NCBI RefSeq assembly: GCF_000142805.1
Contig: NC_013082.1
Span: 930,001-994,000 of the forward strand
DNA from: Lachancea thermotolerans CBS 6340
Taxonomy: Eukaryota > Ascomycota > Saccharomycetes > Saccharomycetales > Saccharomycetaceae
DNA: 64,000 nt
Reading direction: 5' to 3'
The translations under genes were made by a program, and so were the position numbers. This document shows, piece after piece, positions 20,701 through 29,313 of the stretch. The notes beneath the pieces are model-generated. The model worked only from the letters and a program-made list of their open reading frames with translations. It had not been told where the DNA came from and ran no database searches. Each line of letters opens with the position of its first letter. Position 1 is the stretch's first letter.

Positions 20701-21785
20701 GCATCGTTTACCATAACCAGCTGAGATGGTTTTGCGGACCGTCTTTTGCAATCATAAAAAACCAATATAAGGGCCTTTTCAGTGTAACTTAACAGCTTTG
20801 GATCAATGCCGCCTGTAACGTAAGTTTCGTGCCATTCTTCAAACGGACAGGTTTCCTGGAACAGCTCAAATGTCGAAGCATCTGCGATTGCAATAGAGAA
20901 AAGTCTAAGCACGCACTTTGCAAAAAGAGCATCGTTTTGAGGTTTTAGTGAGCGTCCAACAGATGTCAAAAAAGGGTTTATCGTTTCCAAAGCATATGAA
21001 AAGGGTAATTTATAATTCGCAGTGCGACGTAGCCCTCTATATTTTGTTCCCTTCATGACCACATAGCTAGTGACAAGAGATATGAACTTGACTTGTAGCT
21101 CCTCGATAGCGATAGCGTCGTTGGAAATAGAGTCTAGAACGTAGAGCACAATCCTGACAAGCCTCTGGAAAAAATAGTCCCACTTGTTAGCTTGTAGCGT
21201 TTCATCAAACATTAAAACCGAGGATTGAAAACCTTTATGATTACACCATTCACATAGCGCATGTATCCTTTTGCAGATCTCTGTGAACAGATGTTCTTCG
21301 AGGGGCTTGTTAAAAACACTTGTAAGCTGCGTTTCCAATTTTGCGACCTGCCCGAATACAAACGTAGATATTAGACTTTTGGCCTCAAACTCCTGGCAAT
21401 CCGAAGCGAGTTTGCACCAGGAAGCAACCTTTTGCTTCAGTAGCCATTTGTAATGAACAGATTCCCAATGCGTAGTTGATACCTCCAGTATTTGTTTCAG
21501 TAGCCATATAAGACCAGACTCGGTGGAGCCCGTCTCAACCGCGCCGAGAAGAAGATATGTTTTGCTCTGGAAAAGAAGATCCAACGCCTCAAGTGATCTC
21601 ACGAAGACGCTGCTAGGCACCCCGGGTGACTTGAGGTTCTTTAGTAGCGTCACAACTACTTTGAAGGACTTATGATCACCGTTGGTCGGCGGCTCAGGAG
21701 GAAAGACCTGGTTAGGCGACTCTTCGTCCCTGGAGGTTTTAATTGCCAAAACTAGCTCATCCAGGTACTTGACGCGAGACTCCAT
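14703..21785 (-). CDS. MEC1: ATR-family checkpoint kinase Mec1
   Basis: 2360 residues (S. cerevisiae Mec1, YBR136W, 2368) in one uninterrupted frame starting MESRVKYLDELVLAIK as in S. cerevisiae. The first ~1300 residues are HEAT-repeat solenoid; a FAT domain follows at about 1350-1900; the PI3K-like kinase domain lies at about 2000-2320. The catalytic loop GLGDRHCENILL and the metal-binding HVDFDCLFEKG are intact. The protein ends in a FATC domain, finishing MYVGWLPFW. Mec1 with Ddc2 senses RPA-coated single-stranded DNA, phosphorylates Rad53 and supports replication forks; it is essential. No missing key residue was seen. It is the largest gene in the window. Confidence 0.99.
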   Translation of the reverse strand: MESRVKYLDELVLAIKTSRDEESPNQVFPPEPPTNGDHKSFKVVVTLLKNLKSPGVPSSVFVRSLEALDLLFQSKTYLLLGAVETGSTESGLIWLLKQILEVSTTHWESVHYKWLLKQKVASWCKLASDCQEFEAKSLISTFVFGQVAKLETQLTSVFNKPLEEHLFTEICKRIHALCEWCNHKGFQSSVLMFDETLQANKWDYFFQRLVRIVLYVLDSISNDAIAIEELQVKFISLVTSYVVMKGTKYRGLRRTANYKLPFSYALETINPFLTSVGRSLKPQNDALFAKCVLRLFSIAIADASTFELFQETCPFEEWHETYVTGGIDPKLLSYTEKALILVFYDCKRRSAKPSQLVMVNDACIFSSGEYKKLHSAVLRPFDQSRQLENLRKHILQGFQPDIWSLKSADYALLGSKINSIDTQSAFNDLESMIIRNFKQKNVRSQVYVLRIVGKLACHESSCECIKNDWNSCFICENSLPGASLDLIDQERPDALTKSHAFRLLLTHFIKNQDLYEFSESLLTALIFALKRVFAHFKPPNIIPQEKNKEPQQLLSSLVKHLFLTPNRYIRLVSVNLVSSWSFSNAHGLDDLQTAYFISFLQERTYPSFTETSLMAWVCLTLSTKGDYFDPLLVKLIDMFNSTDFAERSMMTHQLRYVSWLKKKTPYQLLSPILPTLLKQIGKNLVEKKLTFQRLADFLEYPQKTILENFQRYIVPYAITQYKNDVITEISNIMCDYEEDELSAQKEKLLKKNSRQIFAVALVKHGFFSVDTLESLFVNCLPTFDRSYVTGYLPDYKTLAEILKLYKNFDEHSDSKTSNESMILSALRFLFTKFNTEKRRSSRSKLLADWSDELEARFHKELQENILGIFQVFSSDMHDVEGRTTYFEKLRVINGIHFLIKHASSECIISALAQISICLQTGQEVPEIRANAFCCWFDLIKRLTQEQLSTVIDSFVPFMLQKWHNFNQKSKRIVRNILNVLINEKKDLILSTRPYITVALVNMHELRALEENKSFARLVNKVLYTTNWYQEYSKNLQSKNNYLIHQSLCDVRSLLLKRQIENYARAESSGSLKFDIAMLLGSLLDASYRFRADNLELCKECIAVIGIIGVLDATKHQLPRISTHMRDVYDFSDHSQTIKFLIKITDSILVPAFWECENPTKQLFVALVMQESLKYCGLSASSWDIQKPDLYPNEAKLWARFNDISKTTLYPLRSSLYMAQSWKEYSPISHPSFNPKEGYRSWLKNLTLDLLKTSTDESHPLHVFSSLIREDDGFLSENLLPYVIMDILIKAEEHTTFKRFADNLALEFTYIFELEHPSLNHYQVDSLKMCYEIIFKVFEYCKKWITQFKQNYYKKYGTFTIREQKTSKIIERINNFLVIIPYGLLAQRSLETDSFERSALYLEQSYRIKDGSYFGNDKLLPYLQRTYAEIGDIDSVDGVLKVFSTGSVTSKIEELQYTPNWGMAQQCFEALGNIPEPSEKYKELCFSGNTKMLKSMYDHQQYDQVLAKLASLVPSQYKSTDCTNNEWTSMGIECAYLSGQNDALAEWVARLESWEGQNDPMTCLHYNFGKLILALAQGDKDKALLYSERCHKVIGAKFSVSSINTTLLKVRDIILKLHAIRDLWIISGSSESSTIDAVEKVLKVRLDNIGTDFEPRHFLLSVRKSFNLLKNEGSNSLTLAEDFFRIAQNARVNSRADLASSALIPALICDFPNADLEYAEVLWNQGENDKAIKLVAEIHQKLQSRPGLKPRERAKVYLKYTEWLDFSNNSISEQIIRQYNDVIRTDSSWSEPYYSLGLYFSRLLEKRSAEGFVTNGKFENKSISYFLLAFEKDTTRVREALPKVVTFWLDTAHMYVSESNSARRETLKRSVEDQCKKIESAIKACPAYIWYSVLTQLLSRLLHPHKTSMQLMMHILLNLATEYPSHILWYVSALMNSSSSTRAAVGAHIAEQFKQRAGGTAGLLDSSEALVKALTNVCVTEVKSSSSRSGRFLDKDFNFDMKMAPCNMVVPISANLEMLTPSSGESLSGFHAFNKVISIVKFGSSYKIFSSLKKPKKLNVVGSDGRIYGIMCKKEDVRQDNQYMQFSTTMDFLLSKDSASRKRGLGITTYAVMSLREDCGLIEIVPNVTTLRSILVTKYDSMKIKYSLKALHDKWQSLPDDQKLGFFKDLLLKFPPVLYQWFLEIFPDAIAWYKARSTFSRSYAVMAMVGHILGLGDRHCENILLNVETGKVLHVDFDCLFEKGKRLPIPEIVPFRLTHNLEDALGITGTEGTFKKTSQVTLELMRGNEVALVNIIETIMYDRNMDHSLQKALKVLRNKIRGIDARDGLVLSVAGQVETVIQESTSEENLSKMYVGWLPFW

Positions 21786-22102
21786 GCCTTAGCAGAATAA
21801 CAGGGAATCAGAGGCCGTGTTCATTTACGCTGTACCAAGGTAGAAATGTACTACGTACGAACTTGTGCAGGAAGCCTGTAATCTGCCAGGTGAGGCGAAC
21901 AAGTCTGGGTTTACACGTGATATACAAACAAAATCTTATATACGTTTTAGTCGTCTGTTGAAGGCGTGCGCTGGGTATTGTGGCCTCATGCTTAGCGGTT
22001 TCATTCTATATCGGCACATTGTGGGTACCTCGTTTTCATTATGCGTGCGTATTGGACCCTCGCGCCCCTCGTGTCCCTGGCGGCGGAGGTCCTGCCTCTT
22101 GC
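21786..22102. other. MEC1 upstream region
   Basis: 317 bp between MEC1 and the 3' end of CKS1, both on the minus strand, so it carries the MEC1 promoter and the CKS1 terminator. I see no gene and no motif I would name. Confidence 0.5.
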
Positions 22103-22435
22103 TCACCTTTCGACCTTGTAGTCAAGAACCCGTTTGAATAGCAGGATATGAGGCTCGGGGGCATGACATTCGTAATGCTCCCAGCCAAGAGACTGTGTCA
22201 CGCCCAGACCGCGCCATTCATCTTCAGTCAAGATCCTTAGCGTTCCCGTTTCAGAATTAAAGTAGTCTGAAGGGATTACCTTCAACATTGCCTTAGGAAG
22301 CATGACATGTCTGTATTCATGTGTGTCATCTGAGTAACGAGGTGAGTAATGAATTGTGTCCTGAAACTCTAAAACCCGTGCTCTTTCTTGGTCTGTGAGT
22401 TTCCTTCCCTGAAATGCGTGACCGTGCTGATACAT
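22103..22435 (-). CDS. CKS1: Cyclin-dependent kinase subunit Cks1
   Basis: 110 residues. I start at the ATG at 22435 ([20 protein letters not shown]), which aligns with S. cerevisiae Cks1; a TTG four codons upstream only looks like an extension. The Suc1/Cks fold is complete: [20 protein letters not shown] with anion-binding Arg and Tyr residues that read phospho-threonine on Cdk substrates, the hinge region [16 protein letters not shown], and a C-terminal strand. S. cerevisiae Cks1 (YBR135W, 150 aa) has a long Gln-rich tail; here the protein stops shortly after the domain. Cks1 docks multisite-phosphorylated targets to Cdk1 and also acts in transcription with the proteasome. Confidence 0.97.
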   Translation of the reverse strand: MYQHGHAFQGRKLTDQERARVLEFQDTIHYSPRYSDDTHEYRHVMLPKAMLKVIPSDYFNSETGTLRILTEDEWRGLGVTQSLGWEHYECHAPEPHILLFKRVLDYKVER

Positions 22436-23785
22436 TTTGTACAGCAATCTTGGAGAACACAGAGGCGCCGTTCGCTGGTGCTCTTTTAAGGAACTTGGTT
22501 CGGTCTGTTCAGGCGCTTCGATCTGTCGACTATCAAATTTTATGGCGATGTCTTGTTACACGAGTGAGCTGGGATTTTCCAAGTATTTTAGTCGAAGTCC
22601 GGGGTGCTCGCGTCGAATGCAGTGGATGATGCATACTTCAACCGCTGAATACCAAGTTTCTTCGATCAACGAATCAAAATATTTTTGCTCTTGAGATGAA
22701 GATCAACTCCATTTCCGTGCTAATGATGTGACAAAAGGTCTACGAAAAGTCCAAGTTTTTAGCGCGTTGCTCGGGTCAATGCCAAGCCAGGTGGCCGAGT
22801 TAGTATACGCAGCATCGCTCTGAGCCCAAAAGAATATCGTTAGTTTAGAATTCTTTTATGCGAGTTTTGTCTTTCATCTCCCACATACACCCTTATAAGA
22901 CATTAATATATCACTGGGCATAAGATTGACCTGAAAAATCAGGCTTCCAGGAAAAACTTCAATCCCAGCCAAGAACTAGTAGGTGTCAAAACTAATCTTG
23001 AAGCTGTCTCGAAAACATTAATCATTGGCCAACTGAAAACCAGACAGCTTCTCGTGTGTTGTGTGTGAAGTTGAGACTCGAGTTCGGCGGCTAATGAATT
23101 TAAATTCTAAAACTTGGCTAAGAAAGCTTCGTTGAAACTTTGAATATCCTTAGTCTCATAAAGAATATATGTGTCAAAAATCAGAAGCGGGGTCCGCAAA
23201 TAGTAACGGTCGGTGCTCCTCTGTTTTGTACATGTGGGGTAGAAAACAAGAGAGCCTATCTTCTCTATAATATTAAAGCCATAATTCAGGGGCTTATGTT
23301 TAAGCATTAATCTAAGAAATATGCTGGCAAGTGAAAAGGTTCAAGGCTAGAGCTGGTGGCGTGAATAGGCGATCCAGAGAGAAGCAATGGGTGAGCTGGG
23401 CGGCTAACGCAAGATATCTGGAGAGTCTTCGATTGGAGTTCCAAAAGGAGATTACAAGTGTGACGAAGGATGCTTGGTGACAGTCCACAAGACCATGATA
23501 GTTTCACGGCAGTCGCATAGCGTGTCGTTAATAAAACCTGGCAGCTCGCTTGGCATTGTGCTTAGACAGTTTGCTTTGAGAGTGCCTCGAATTGCTCGGC
23601 GATTCTTGGGCGCAAAGAGGCAGCACACCTCACAAGATAGAGGCTATGGTTTAAACGGTCTTTTGGCATCTCTGAGTCCATGTTTGTTCCAGCGCCCGCC
23701 TTCTGATGCGTGAAGCCACTACTATAAGGGCAAAATACACAGCCTCTATTCAAAGTTTTTGAAAACTAACAGACTCAATAACTAA
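22436..23785 (-). other. Unassigned gap upstream of CKS1 with intron-like signals and minus-strand open frames
   Basis: On the minus strand, GTATGT (22883-22888) is followed 78 nt later by TACTAAC (22799-22805), the yeast 5' splice site and branch point. The first TAG after it ends near 22739. A 48-codon frame without its own ATG is open from 22702 to a stop at 22556 and looks protein-like (FDSLIEETWYSAVEVCIIHC). A second ATG frame of 66 codons lies at 23107-23307 (minus; NIIEKIGSLVFYPTC near its start). These may be an intron-containing small gene, a gene relic, or a 5' UTR intron of CKS1. I could not build a convincing complete gene. Confidence 0.35.
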
Positions 23786-24004
23786 ATGAAACACTTTTTG
23801 GGCTACGCGTGCTGGGCGCTCTGTCCTTGCGCAACCCTGCACGCATTCCAAAGTTCTCCGCCCTGCTGCAGTACTTGCATCGGCCGCCACGCGTCAAATT
23901 TACTCACGCTTGAATACGTGATTCTGTACAAGAAGCGCGCGTATCCGGCGCGGTCCCAGTGGAGCTTGTTTGCCGAACTGAAACCCAAGCCAAGCTTTAG
24001 ATGA
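23786..24004 (+). CDS. Small Cys-rich hypothetical protein upstream of HSL7
   Basis: 72 residues from ATG, beginning MKHFLGYACWALCPCATLHA, with seven Cys in the first 32 residues and a basic C-terminal half. It resembles nothing I know. In favour: a TATAAG at about 23722, 60 bp upstream, an A-rich leader just before the ATG, and base composition richer in GC than the flanks. Against: short, and it sits 180 bp before HSL7, so it could be chance within the promoter. Confidence 0.3.
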   Translation: MKHFLGYACWALCPCATLHAFQSSPPCCSTCIGRHASNLLTLEYVILYKKRAYPARSQWSLFAELKPKPSFR

Positions 24005-24185
24005 AATGCGGGCTACCAAAACAAGCTTTTCCGTTGGTTTTGCTTGTGCGTCTTCCGCATCACGTTCCACGTAAATTCTGCTGAGACGTAGAAACCATAA
24101 ACTTCGTGTGCATCTTTAACAAGCGGGTATCTGAAAATTTGAAATTCTGACACTTTATATGCAAGGAATTCAGCCCCGGTAAACA

Positions 24186-26594
24186 ATGAAAAGTAATGTT
24201 TTTGTAGGGTTGAAGCCAGCTGTTGGAGCTGGAGCGGACTACAAGAAGAGCGGAGATAATTACGACTATATTTTGCATCCGATCACAAACTCTCGTTACC
24301 GCGAACGTGTGAAGAAGGTATTTCAAGAATATCGGGCAGAGGTTGACAGGAATGTGACACTTTGGGTCCCTGAACCTCAGCTGCAAGAACTTTGTATACC
24401 ACCTTCAACTTCTAAGGAAGATTCTCCTAGCTTTATTGGCCTATTATCGTCGTGGGTTGACTTAGAGAGTACGGACACTTGTGTTCGAGAACTCAGCTAC
24501 CAGGTCTTAATCAACGAGTGGAATTATGCCAAGTTTGTAGGCATTAAGCAGCTGATCCTGGCACCGCCCAAGAACCTGGCGAACTTGCATTGTTACGCAC
24601 TGATGGTCGCGCGCCTTCTCTTGAAGTGCGACGCTGAGTCTCCGGTGCTGTCCATCTCCCTGCCTTTTTTCGAAGACACCGATCCGCTTTCAACGTGGGA
24701 GTTATGGGGCACTATACGAAAAACTTGCGGGTATCATCCCAGCCTGACCATTTCACTTGCATTGCCAAGAGACAGAACGCCTTCCTACGTGCTTCAAAGA
24801 TGGCTCGCAGAACCCGTGACATGCCTTTTAGTTTCTTCATCGATTTTTGCCACGAATCAGTACAACTACCCAGTTCTGAACAAATTCAACCAGCAAATTA
24901 TATTTGAGTTTCAAAAGATCAATGGAAACTCGCAAGCAAGGCTCTCCGAGCTCTGTGTTATATTGCATGGTATAGAAAAATATGCCGCCCAGGTAAAAGG
25001 TGGCGAGCCCGCTTACCTTGAATACGTGAACTATTTACTCAAACGTGGAGATAAGGTTTTAGCGGCAGAGTCTGTAAGCACACCTGGAAAATATTCAGAG
25101 CCTAGGATTATGCCGCCGCTTGACCCTTATTCTGACGAAATCTCAAACGCGGTCTACCACACCTTCGAGCAGGATAGAGTGAAGTATGAGCTATACGGCC
25201 GAGCCATTAAAGAGGCTTTGAAAGAGATGAAGATAAATCGCATGGCAGGAGCGTCAGCATTGAATAGTGCACCTGTGACAATACTGATTGCGGGTGCTGG
25301 CAGGGGCCCCCTGGTTGACGAAGCTTTCAAAGCTGTCAAGGAGCTCAATATTCAAAACTGTCATATGGTGGCCTTGGAAAAAAGTTCACAGGCCATCCTT
25401 TACTTGCAGAAGCGCAAATACGAATATTGGAAAGATGCTGTCGAAATTGTGAAAGATGACATGTGCACTTGGCAAAGCAGCATTAAAATTGATCTCTGCG
25501 TCAGCGAGCTTCTGGGCTCATTTGGCTGTAACGAGCTTTCGCCAGAGTGCTTGAGCAACATAGAGAGAAACAATTGCAAAAAAGGCACTGTATTCATACC
25601 CCAGTCCTATTCGTCATTTCTCGCCCCAATTTCATCCCCACTGCTTTATCAAACTCTGAAGAATCTGGATGTTCCAGATCCTTTCGAAAAGCCTTGGATC
25701 GTTCACAGCATTCCCTATTGCATTATTTCCACAAAAATCAATGAGGCTTGGTGCTTTCAGCATCCTCCTGCTACCATCAATGACCAATTAACCAAGTCAG
25801 TAGTGACAGATTTCAAAATAAAAAATAAATGTGAGGTTCATGGCCTCATGGGGTTCTTTAAAGCTACCTTGTATGGGGATATCGGCTTATCAATAGTGCC
25901 AGACGATTCAACAATCAAGTTGATTGGAGATACAGATTTTATACCTGACTCTGAGAAGCGATCCTCAGGTTTGTACGTTAAAGGGGAGCATACACCGAAC
26001 ATGACATCTTGGTCACCTATCATTTTTCCATTGAAGCAGCCCTTATTTATCCCCGATGACACTGAGCTAGAGGTTTTTATGACGAGAAACCACAGCTCAG
26101 TAAACCGGAAATTTTGGTATGAGTGGTCAGTGAGCTCATACGTATACCTTGTCATGTCTGACCGTTCCCCACCGTCACGTAGGCCAATCAATAAGCCTCC
26201 GGTGCAATCAGGCTACGAAGAAACTTCTCAAGACAATGGATTCTACTCTTCACCGCCCGCTATTGGTGTCGAAAGGGCTTTTGAACGATTTCGGCCTTCA
26301 CCTAATTATCTCTCGGAGCACGGTATTAGCGGCTTTGATGAAGAGAGCGAAGCATTTGAGGGGGCAGAAAGCGAGAGTGGATTTCTCGGCCACCAACAAA
26401 GTGGATGGAAAAGTGTTAATGACATCCATGGACTGGGAATAAAGAATCCCCCCGTTTTTGATCTGCATTCCCCTTTAGGACATTCTGCTTCAGGTGATCA
26501 TTCCGCCGCGGAAGAGTATCACGTCCGGGTCAAAACTGGTGTTTCCGAATTGCATAACGTTGGTGGCAGGTTTAATAACATATCACTGAGATGA
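24186..26594 (+). CDS. HSL7: Type II protein arginine methyltransferase Hsl7 (PRMT5 family)
   Basis: 802 residues (S. cerevisiae 827, YBR133C) from ATG, starting MKSNVFVGLKP. An N-terminal TIM-barrel-like region spans about 40-300. The Rossmann methyltransferase domain has the SAM-binding motif ILIAGAGRGPLVDEA near residue 365 and the double-glutamate loop SELLGSFGCNELSPE near 439-453. A C-terminal beta-barrel ends near 655 and a Ser/Pro-rich tail follows. Hsl7 works with the kinase Hsl1 at the bud neck to target Swe1 for degradation, letting cells pass the morphogenesis checkpoint. The catalytic motifs look intact. It converges on the YPR089W ortholog (110 bp between stops). Confidence 0.97.
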   Translation: MKSNVFVGLKPAVGAGADYKKSGDNYDYILHPITNSRYRERVKKVFQEYRAEVDRNVTLWVPEPQLQELCIPPSTSKEDSPSFIGLLSSWVDLESTDTCVRELSYQVLINEWNYAKFVGIKQLILAPPKNLANLHCYALMVARLLLKCDAESPVLSISLPFFEDTDPLSTWELWGTIRKTCGYHPSLTISLALPRDRTPSYVLQRWLAEPVTCLLVSSSIFATNQYNYPVLNKFNQQIIFEFQKINGNSQARLSELCVILHGIEKYAAQVKGGEPAYLEYVNYLLKRGDKVLAAESVSTPGKYSEPRIMPPLDPYSDEISNAVYHTFEQDRVKYELYGRAIKEALKEMKINRMAGASALNSAPVTILIAGAGRGPLVDEAFKAVKELNIQNCHMVALEKSSQAILYLQKRKYEYWKDAVEIVKDDMCTWQSSIKIDLCVSELLGSFGCNELSPECLSNIERNNCKKGTVFIPQSYSSFLAPISSPLLYQTLKNLDVPDPFEKPWIVHSIPYCIISTKINEAWCFQHPPATINDQLTKSVVTDFKIKNKCEVHGLMGFFKATLYGDIGLSIVPDDSTIKLIGDTDFIPDSEKRSSGLYVKGEHTPNMTSWSPIIFPLKQPLFIPDDTELEVFMTRNHSSVNRKFWYEWSVSSYVYLVMSDRSPPSRRPINKPPVQSGYEETSQDNGFYSSPPAIGVERAFERFRPSPNYLSEHGISGFDEESEAFEGAESESGFLGHQQSGWKSVNDIHGLGIKNPPVFDLHSPLGHSASGDHSAAEEYHVRVKTGVSELHNVGGRFNNISLR

Positions 26595-26703
26595 ACAGCT
26601 CAGGGTACTCTACATTTAACAATTGCATTATACATTAAATAAACTAATATCAATTTTAATCAACTCCTGCTAGTGGGGGTGTCTCTTGGGGCAAACAAAG
26701 GAA

Positions 26704-29058
26704 TCACCACGGATTGGCCTCGATGTCGCTGTTAATTGCCCAAAGAGGGCGTTGAGCAGCAGTTGATGGTGCGTTCAGTTCTTTAAACAACTCATCTCCA
26801 GTCTCGCCTTCGATGCGAGATGAGCTGGCCTCGCCTTCATTGTCAGAATCATTTCTGTTTTTCAAGCCAGCGCTTTCTGCTTGTAGTTGTTGTTGCTTGA
26901 CATTCTGCTCATGAATTTCGTCAACGTCGTCTTGGACATCCATAGGCAACAAAGGCAAAAGTTCTTGAGCATCTTCGCGCTGCGTATACATGCCAATCAA
27001 TTCTGTAATTGTTGGTAGTGTCAACGAGCAAAGGGTTTTCTCAGCGAGTCTGGTATTTGTTGAGGAAGTTTCCTTAACCATCGCAACTAACTTCTTCTTC
27101 AGAGGCGATTTGAACTTTTGTTCGTCCGAATCATAACGATACTTTTCAACAGATTTCAAGAGCTGTGCCGGCGAGAGTTTGTTTAGAATAGAGAGTGTCG
27201 AGTTTAAACTTTCTTCATCTTCTAAAGAAGTTGCAACCTGCAGCCATTGCAAAAGTTGCATGCAAGGCTCCATATGAATCTGAGAAATATGATAAAACGA
27301 TTGGTAGTAAAATAGCGAGTTGTCCATATTCTCCGCGTGTTTCTCGTCTGCTGGAGAATAAAAGGTTACGTTTCGGAGTTCAAAGGGTTTGCTTGGACCG
27401 TCAATATCACTGAGGTCGAGCACAAGCGTGTATGGAAACCTTCTCCACATAAAGTCATCAATCATGGTAGGCAGCGGCGCCTTGAAGTTGTGGTTTTTTA
27501 TCCAATCCTGGATAACAGACAAGTTTAACCTGATTTGAACAGCATGAGCTCGTGAGAGCGATTTTTTCTTATTATCCATCATCTTGTTGAACAGCTTCGC
27601 TGAAAACCACTTTAAAGCAACTGACAGACATTGTTGGGCAATAAGCGGGTGAACTTGATGAAGATCAAGAACGTAAGATAAAGCGCCAAAAATCTGCACG
27701 ATCTTGAGAGGTGATGGTTTCATTTGTTCATCAAGGGATGGAGGATATAGCATAGCTAGAGTCTCGTCGTATGAATCGCGGCTTGAACTTTTAGTGCTGC
27801 GATGTTTTCTCTTCTTGAAAAGATTCCAATCCTTTTTGTACAGAGTTTCTTTGACTTGAGCAATTGTTGTGTGCTCCAAAAGCGTGGGCTCAATCAGGGG
27901 CTCGATCCGGGAGTGGATGGAGGTGTTGAGCTCCAAAATAAGAGACCGCATTCCGTCAATAAGTTCTTGCAGGATTGAGGGATAACGCTTGAAGAAACCA
28001 TCCTGGCGGTAAAGGTAGTAAAACAAGAAGTTCAAACTGGATAGCCAGTAAGACTGGAGTATGATGTCGCCTGACTGATTGTTCAAAACCCCTCCAGATG
28101 ATGAAGCAGCTGAACTTAATATTTTGGTGAGGGATAAGTGTGCCACGCTTTCAACCAGGGGTGTGCTCTGTCTAATCTTGTCGGCGAACCGGATGCATTG
28201 GAAGATTATCGCGGCAGGAATGCATGTTTTATGAGGCTTTCTGCTGGGCAAAGAAACGAGCAATTCAAGCAGCCGCGGTATATCGTAGTCGGCAAACTCG
28301 ATGTACTGGTTGGGCAAAACATTCTCGAAGTCAAAGTTTTGTGACAGGAAGCTAGCTGCAAAGCTGCTTTCTTTATAGTTTTGTGTTGAGTTTTCGTCAT
28401 TGGTAAACAGGTCGTCCTGGTTGATATTTAGCCCCGCAGTCTGTAGATCGATTTGATCCAATGTGTGATCAACGTCGCTTGTCGCGAACGTTGACGCAGG
28501 CGCCTTGAATAGACTGTCGTGTGCACTTTCGTTGTTTTTAATAAACCGGAACAGTTCATGCTCTTTCGCGAACTCGTACATTGCGTTTCCCGGGATGAGG
28601 AGATCCAGCGCCGTGAAACCTCCGGGGTTTTCGTAGCCAAAGTCTAGCTCATCGGCAAAATTGAGCAGCTCTACACAGCATTGCTGCCTATTCAAATGGA
28701 TGCACCAGGTTAGCGGAGAGCACCCGAAAATTTTGTCGGGTACATTAGCATCCAGCTTCCCGGTATTATGCAGAATTTCGATGTAAAGTGGCTTATCAAA
28801 AACCACGCAATAGACCAACAAGCTCACGCCTGTTTGTGCCGTATCATTCAGGTCTTGGACCTGCACTAGCAGTTCCCTGAATTGGCTTTCATCGTCATAA
28901 TCGTCGCTGATTAGAAGAGCCAATTTTGACCATGCTTCCTCACTTTCCTTGAGGCCCTGGAGTGTGTCTGTGACGGCTTTAATCCTAGATTCATTACTGC
29001 TATCCGCCTGGGTGTCGCCGTCTTTGTGAGTACTCCACGGATCGCTCAGCAAGTTCAT
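26704..29058 (-). CDS. DIL-domain protein with ankyrin-like N-terminus, YPR089W ortholog
   Basis: 784 residues from ATG 29058 (MNLLSDPWSTHKDGD); a TTG nine codons upstream is ignored. Residues about 55-165 read as degenerate ankyrin repeats (GVSLLVYCVVFDKPLYIEIL, CSPLTWCIHLNRQQCCVELL, GGFTALDLL). Residues about 250-640 form the long helical region with the DIL (dilute) domain, the fold at the end of class V myosin tails (SYWLSSLNFLFYYLYRQDG; RAHAVQIRLNLSVIQDWI). The C-terminus is acidic and Gln-rich. The S. cerevisiae protein is poorly understood. Its position between SRP54 (YPR088C) and NVJ2 (YPR091C), after removing YBR genes, supports the assignment. It is divergent from AGP2 with 255 bp between starts. 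Confidence 0.75.
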   Translation of the reverse strand: MNLLSDPWSTHKDGDTQADSSNESRIKAVTDTLQGLKESEEAWSKLALLISDDYDDESQFRELLVQVQDLNDTAQTGVSLLVYCVVFDKPLYIEILHNTGKLDANVPDKIFGCSPLTWCIHLNRQQCCVELLNFADELDFGYENPGGFTALDLLIPGNAMYEFAKEHELFRFIKNNESAHDSLFKAPASTFATSDVDHTLDQIDLQTAGLNINQDDLFTNDENSTQNYKESSFAASFLSQNFDFENVLPNQYIEFADYDIPRLLELLVSLPSRKPHKTCIPAAIIFQCIRFADKIRQSTPLVESVAHLSLTKILSSAASSSGGVLNNQSGDIILQSYWLSSLNFLFYYLYRQDGFFKRYPSILQELIDGMRSLILELNTSIHSRIEPLIEPTLLEHTTIAQVKETLYKKDWNLFKKRKHRSTKSSSRDSYDETLAMLYPPSLDEQMKPSPLKIVQIFGALSYVLDLHQVHPLIAQQCLSVALKWFSAKLFNKMMDNKKKSLSRAHAVQIRLNLSVIQDWIKNHNFKAPLPTMIDDFMWRRFPYTLVLDLSDIDGPSKPFELRNVTFYSPADEKHAENMDNSLFYYQSFYHISQIHMEPCMQLLQWLQVATSLEDEESLNSTLSILNKLSPAQLLKSVEKYRYDSDEQKFKSPLKKKLVAMVKETSSTNTRLAEKTLCSLTLPTITELIGMYTQREDAQELLPLLPMDVQDDVDEIHEQNVKQQQLQAESAGLKNRNDSDNEGEASSSRIEGETGDELFKELNAPSTAAQRPLWAINSDIEANPW

Positions 29059-29313
29059 TTTCGCTGAGGCATTCGTATCCTTCAATAACTTGAGCTGGAG
29101 GTCTCCTTCAGCTGTAAGTTCGACAACTTAATCACCCTTCGTACAAAGCAATATAATTAAGCTCCGCTCGACAGAAAACCCTTTAATGCGGAGAACCGGA
29201 AAACGTCTTCTGCTCGAGCTATTGTATTTGCAACGACTGCTCGACTAAAAACTTCTAGCTACTTTGTGGAATTTTGATTCCTTTGCAGCGATTACACCTA
29301 TATTCCATCCAAC

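Noticed and set aside
22788-22860. GGTGGCCGAGTTAG resembling a tRNA-Leu/Ser 5' part
   Set aside because: No matching acceptor stem, anticodon arm or GTTCRAnnC box follows.
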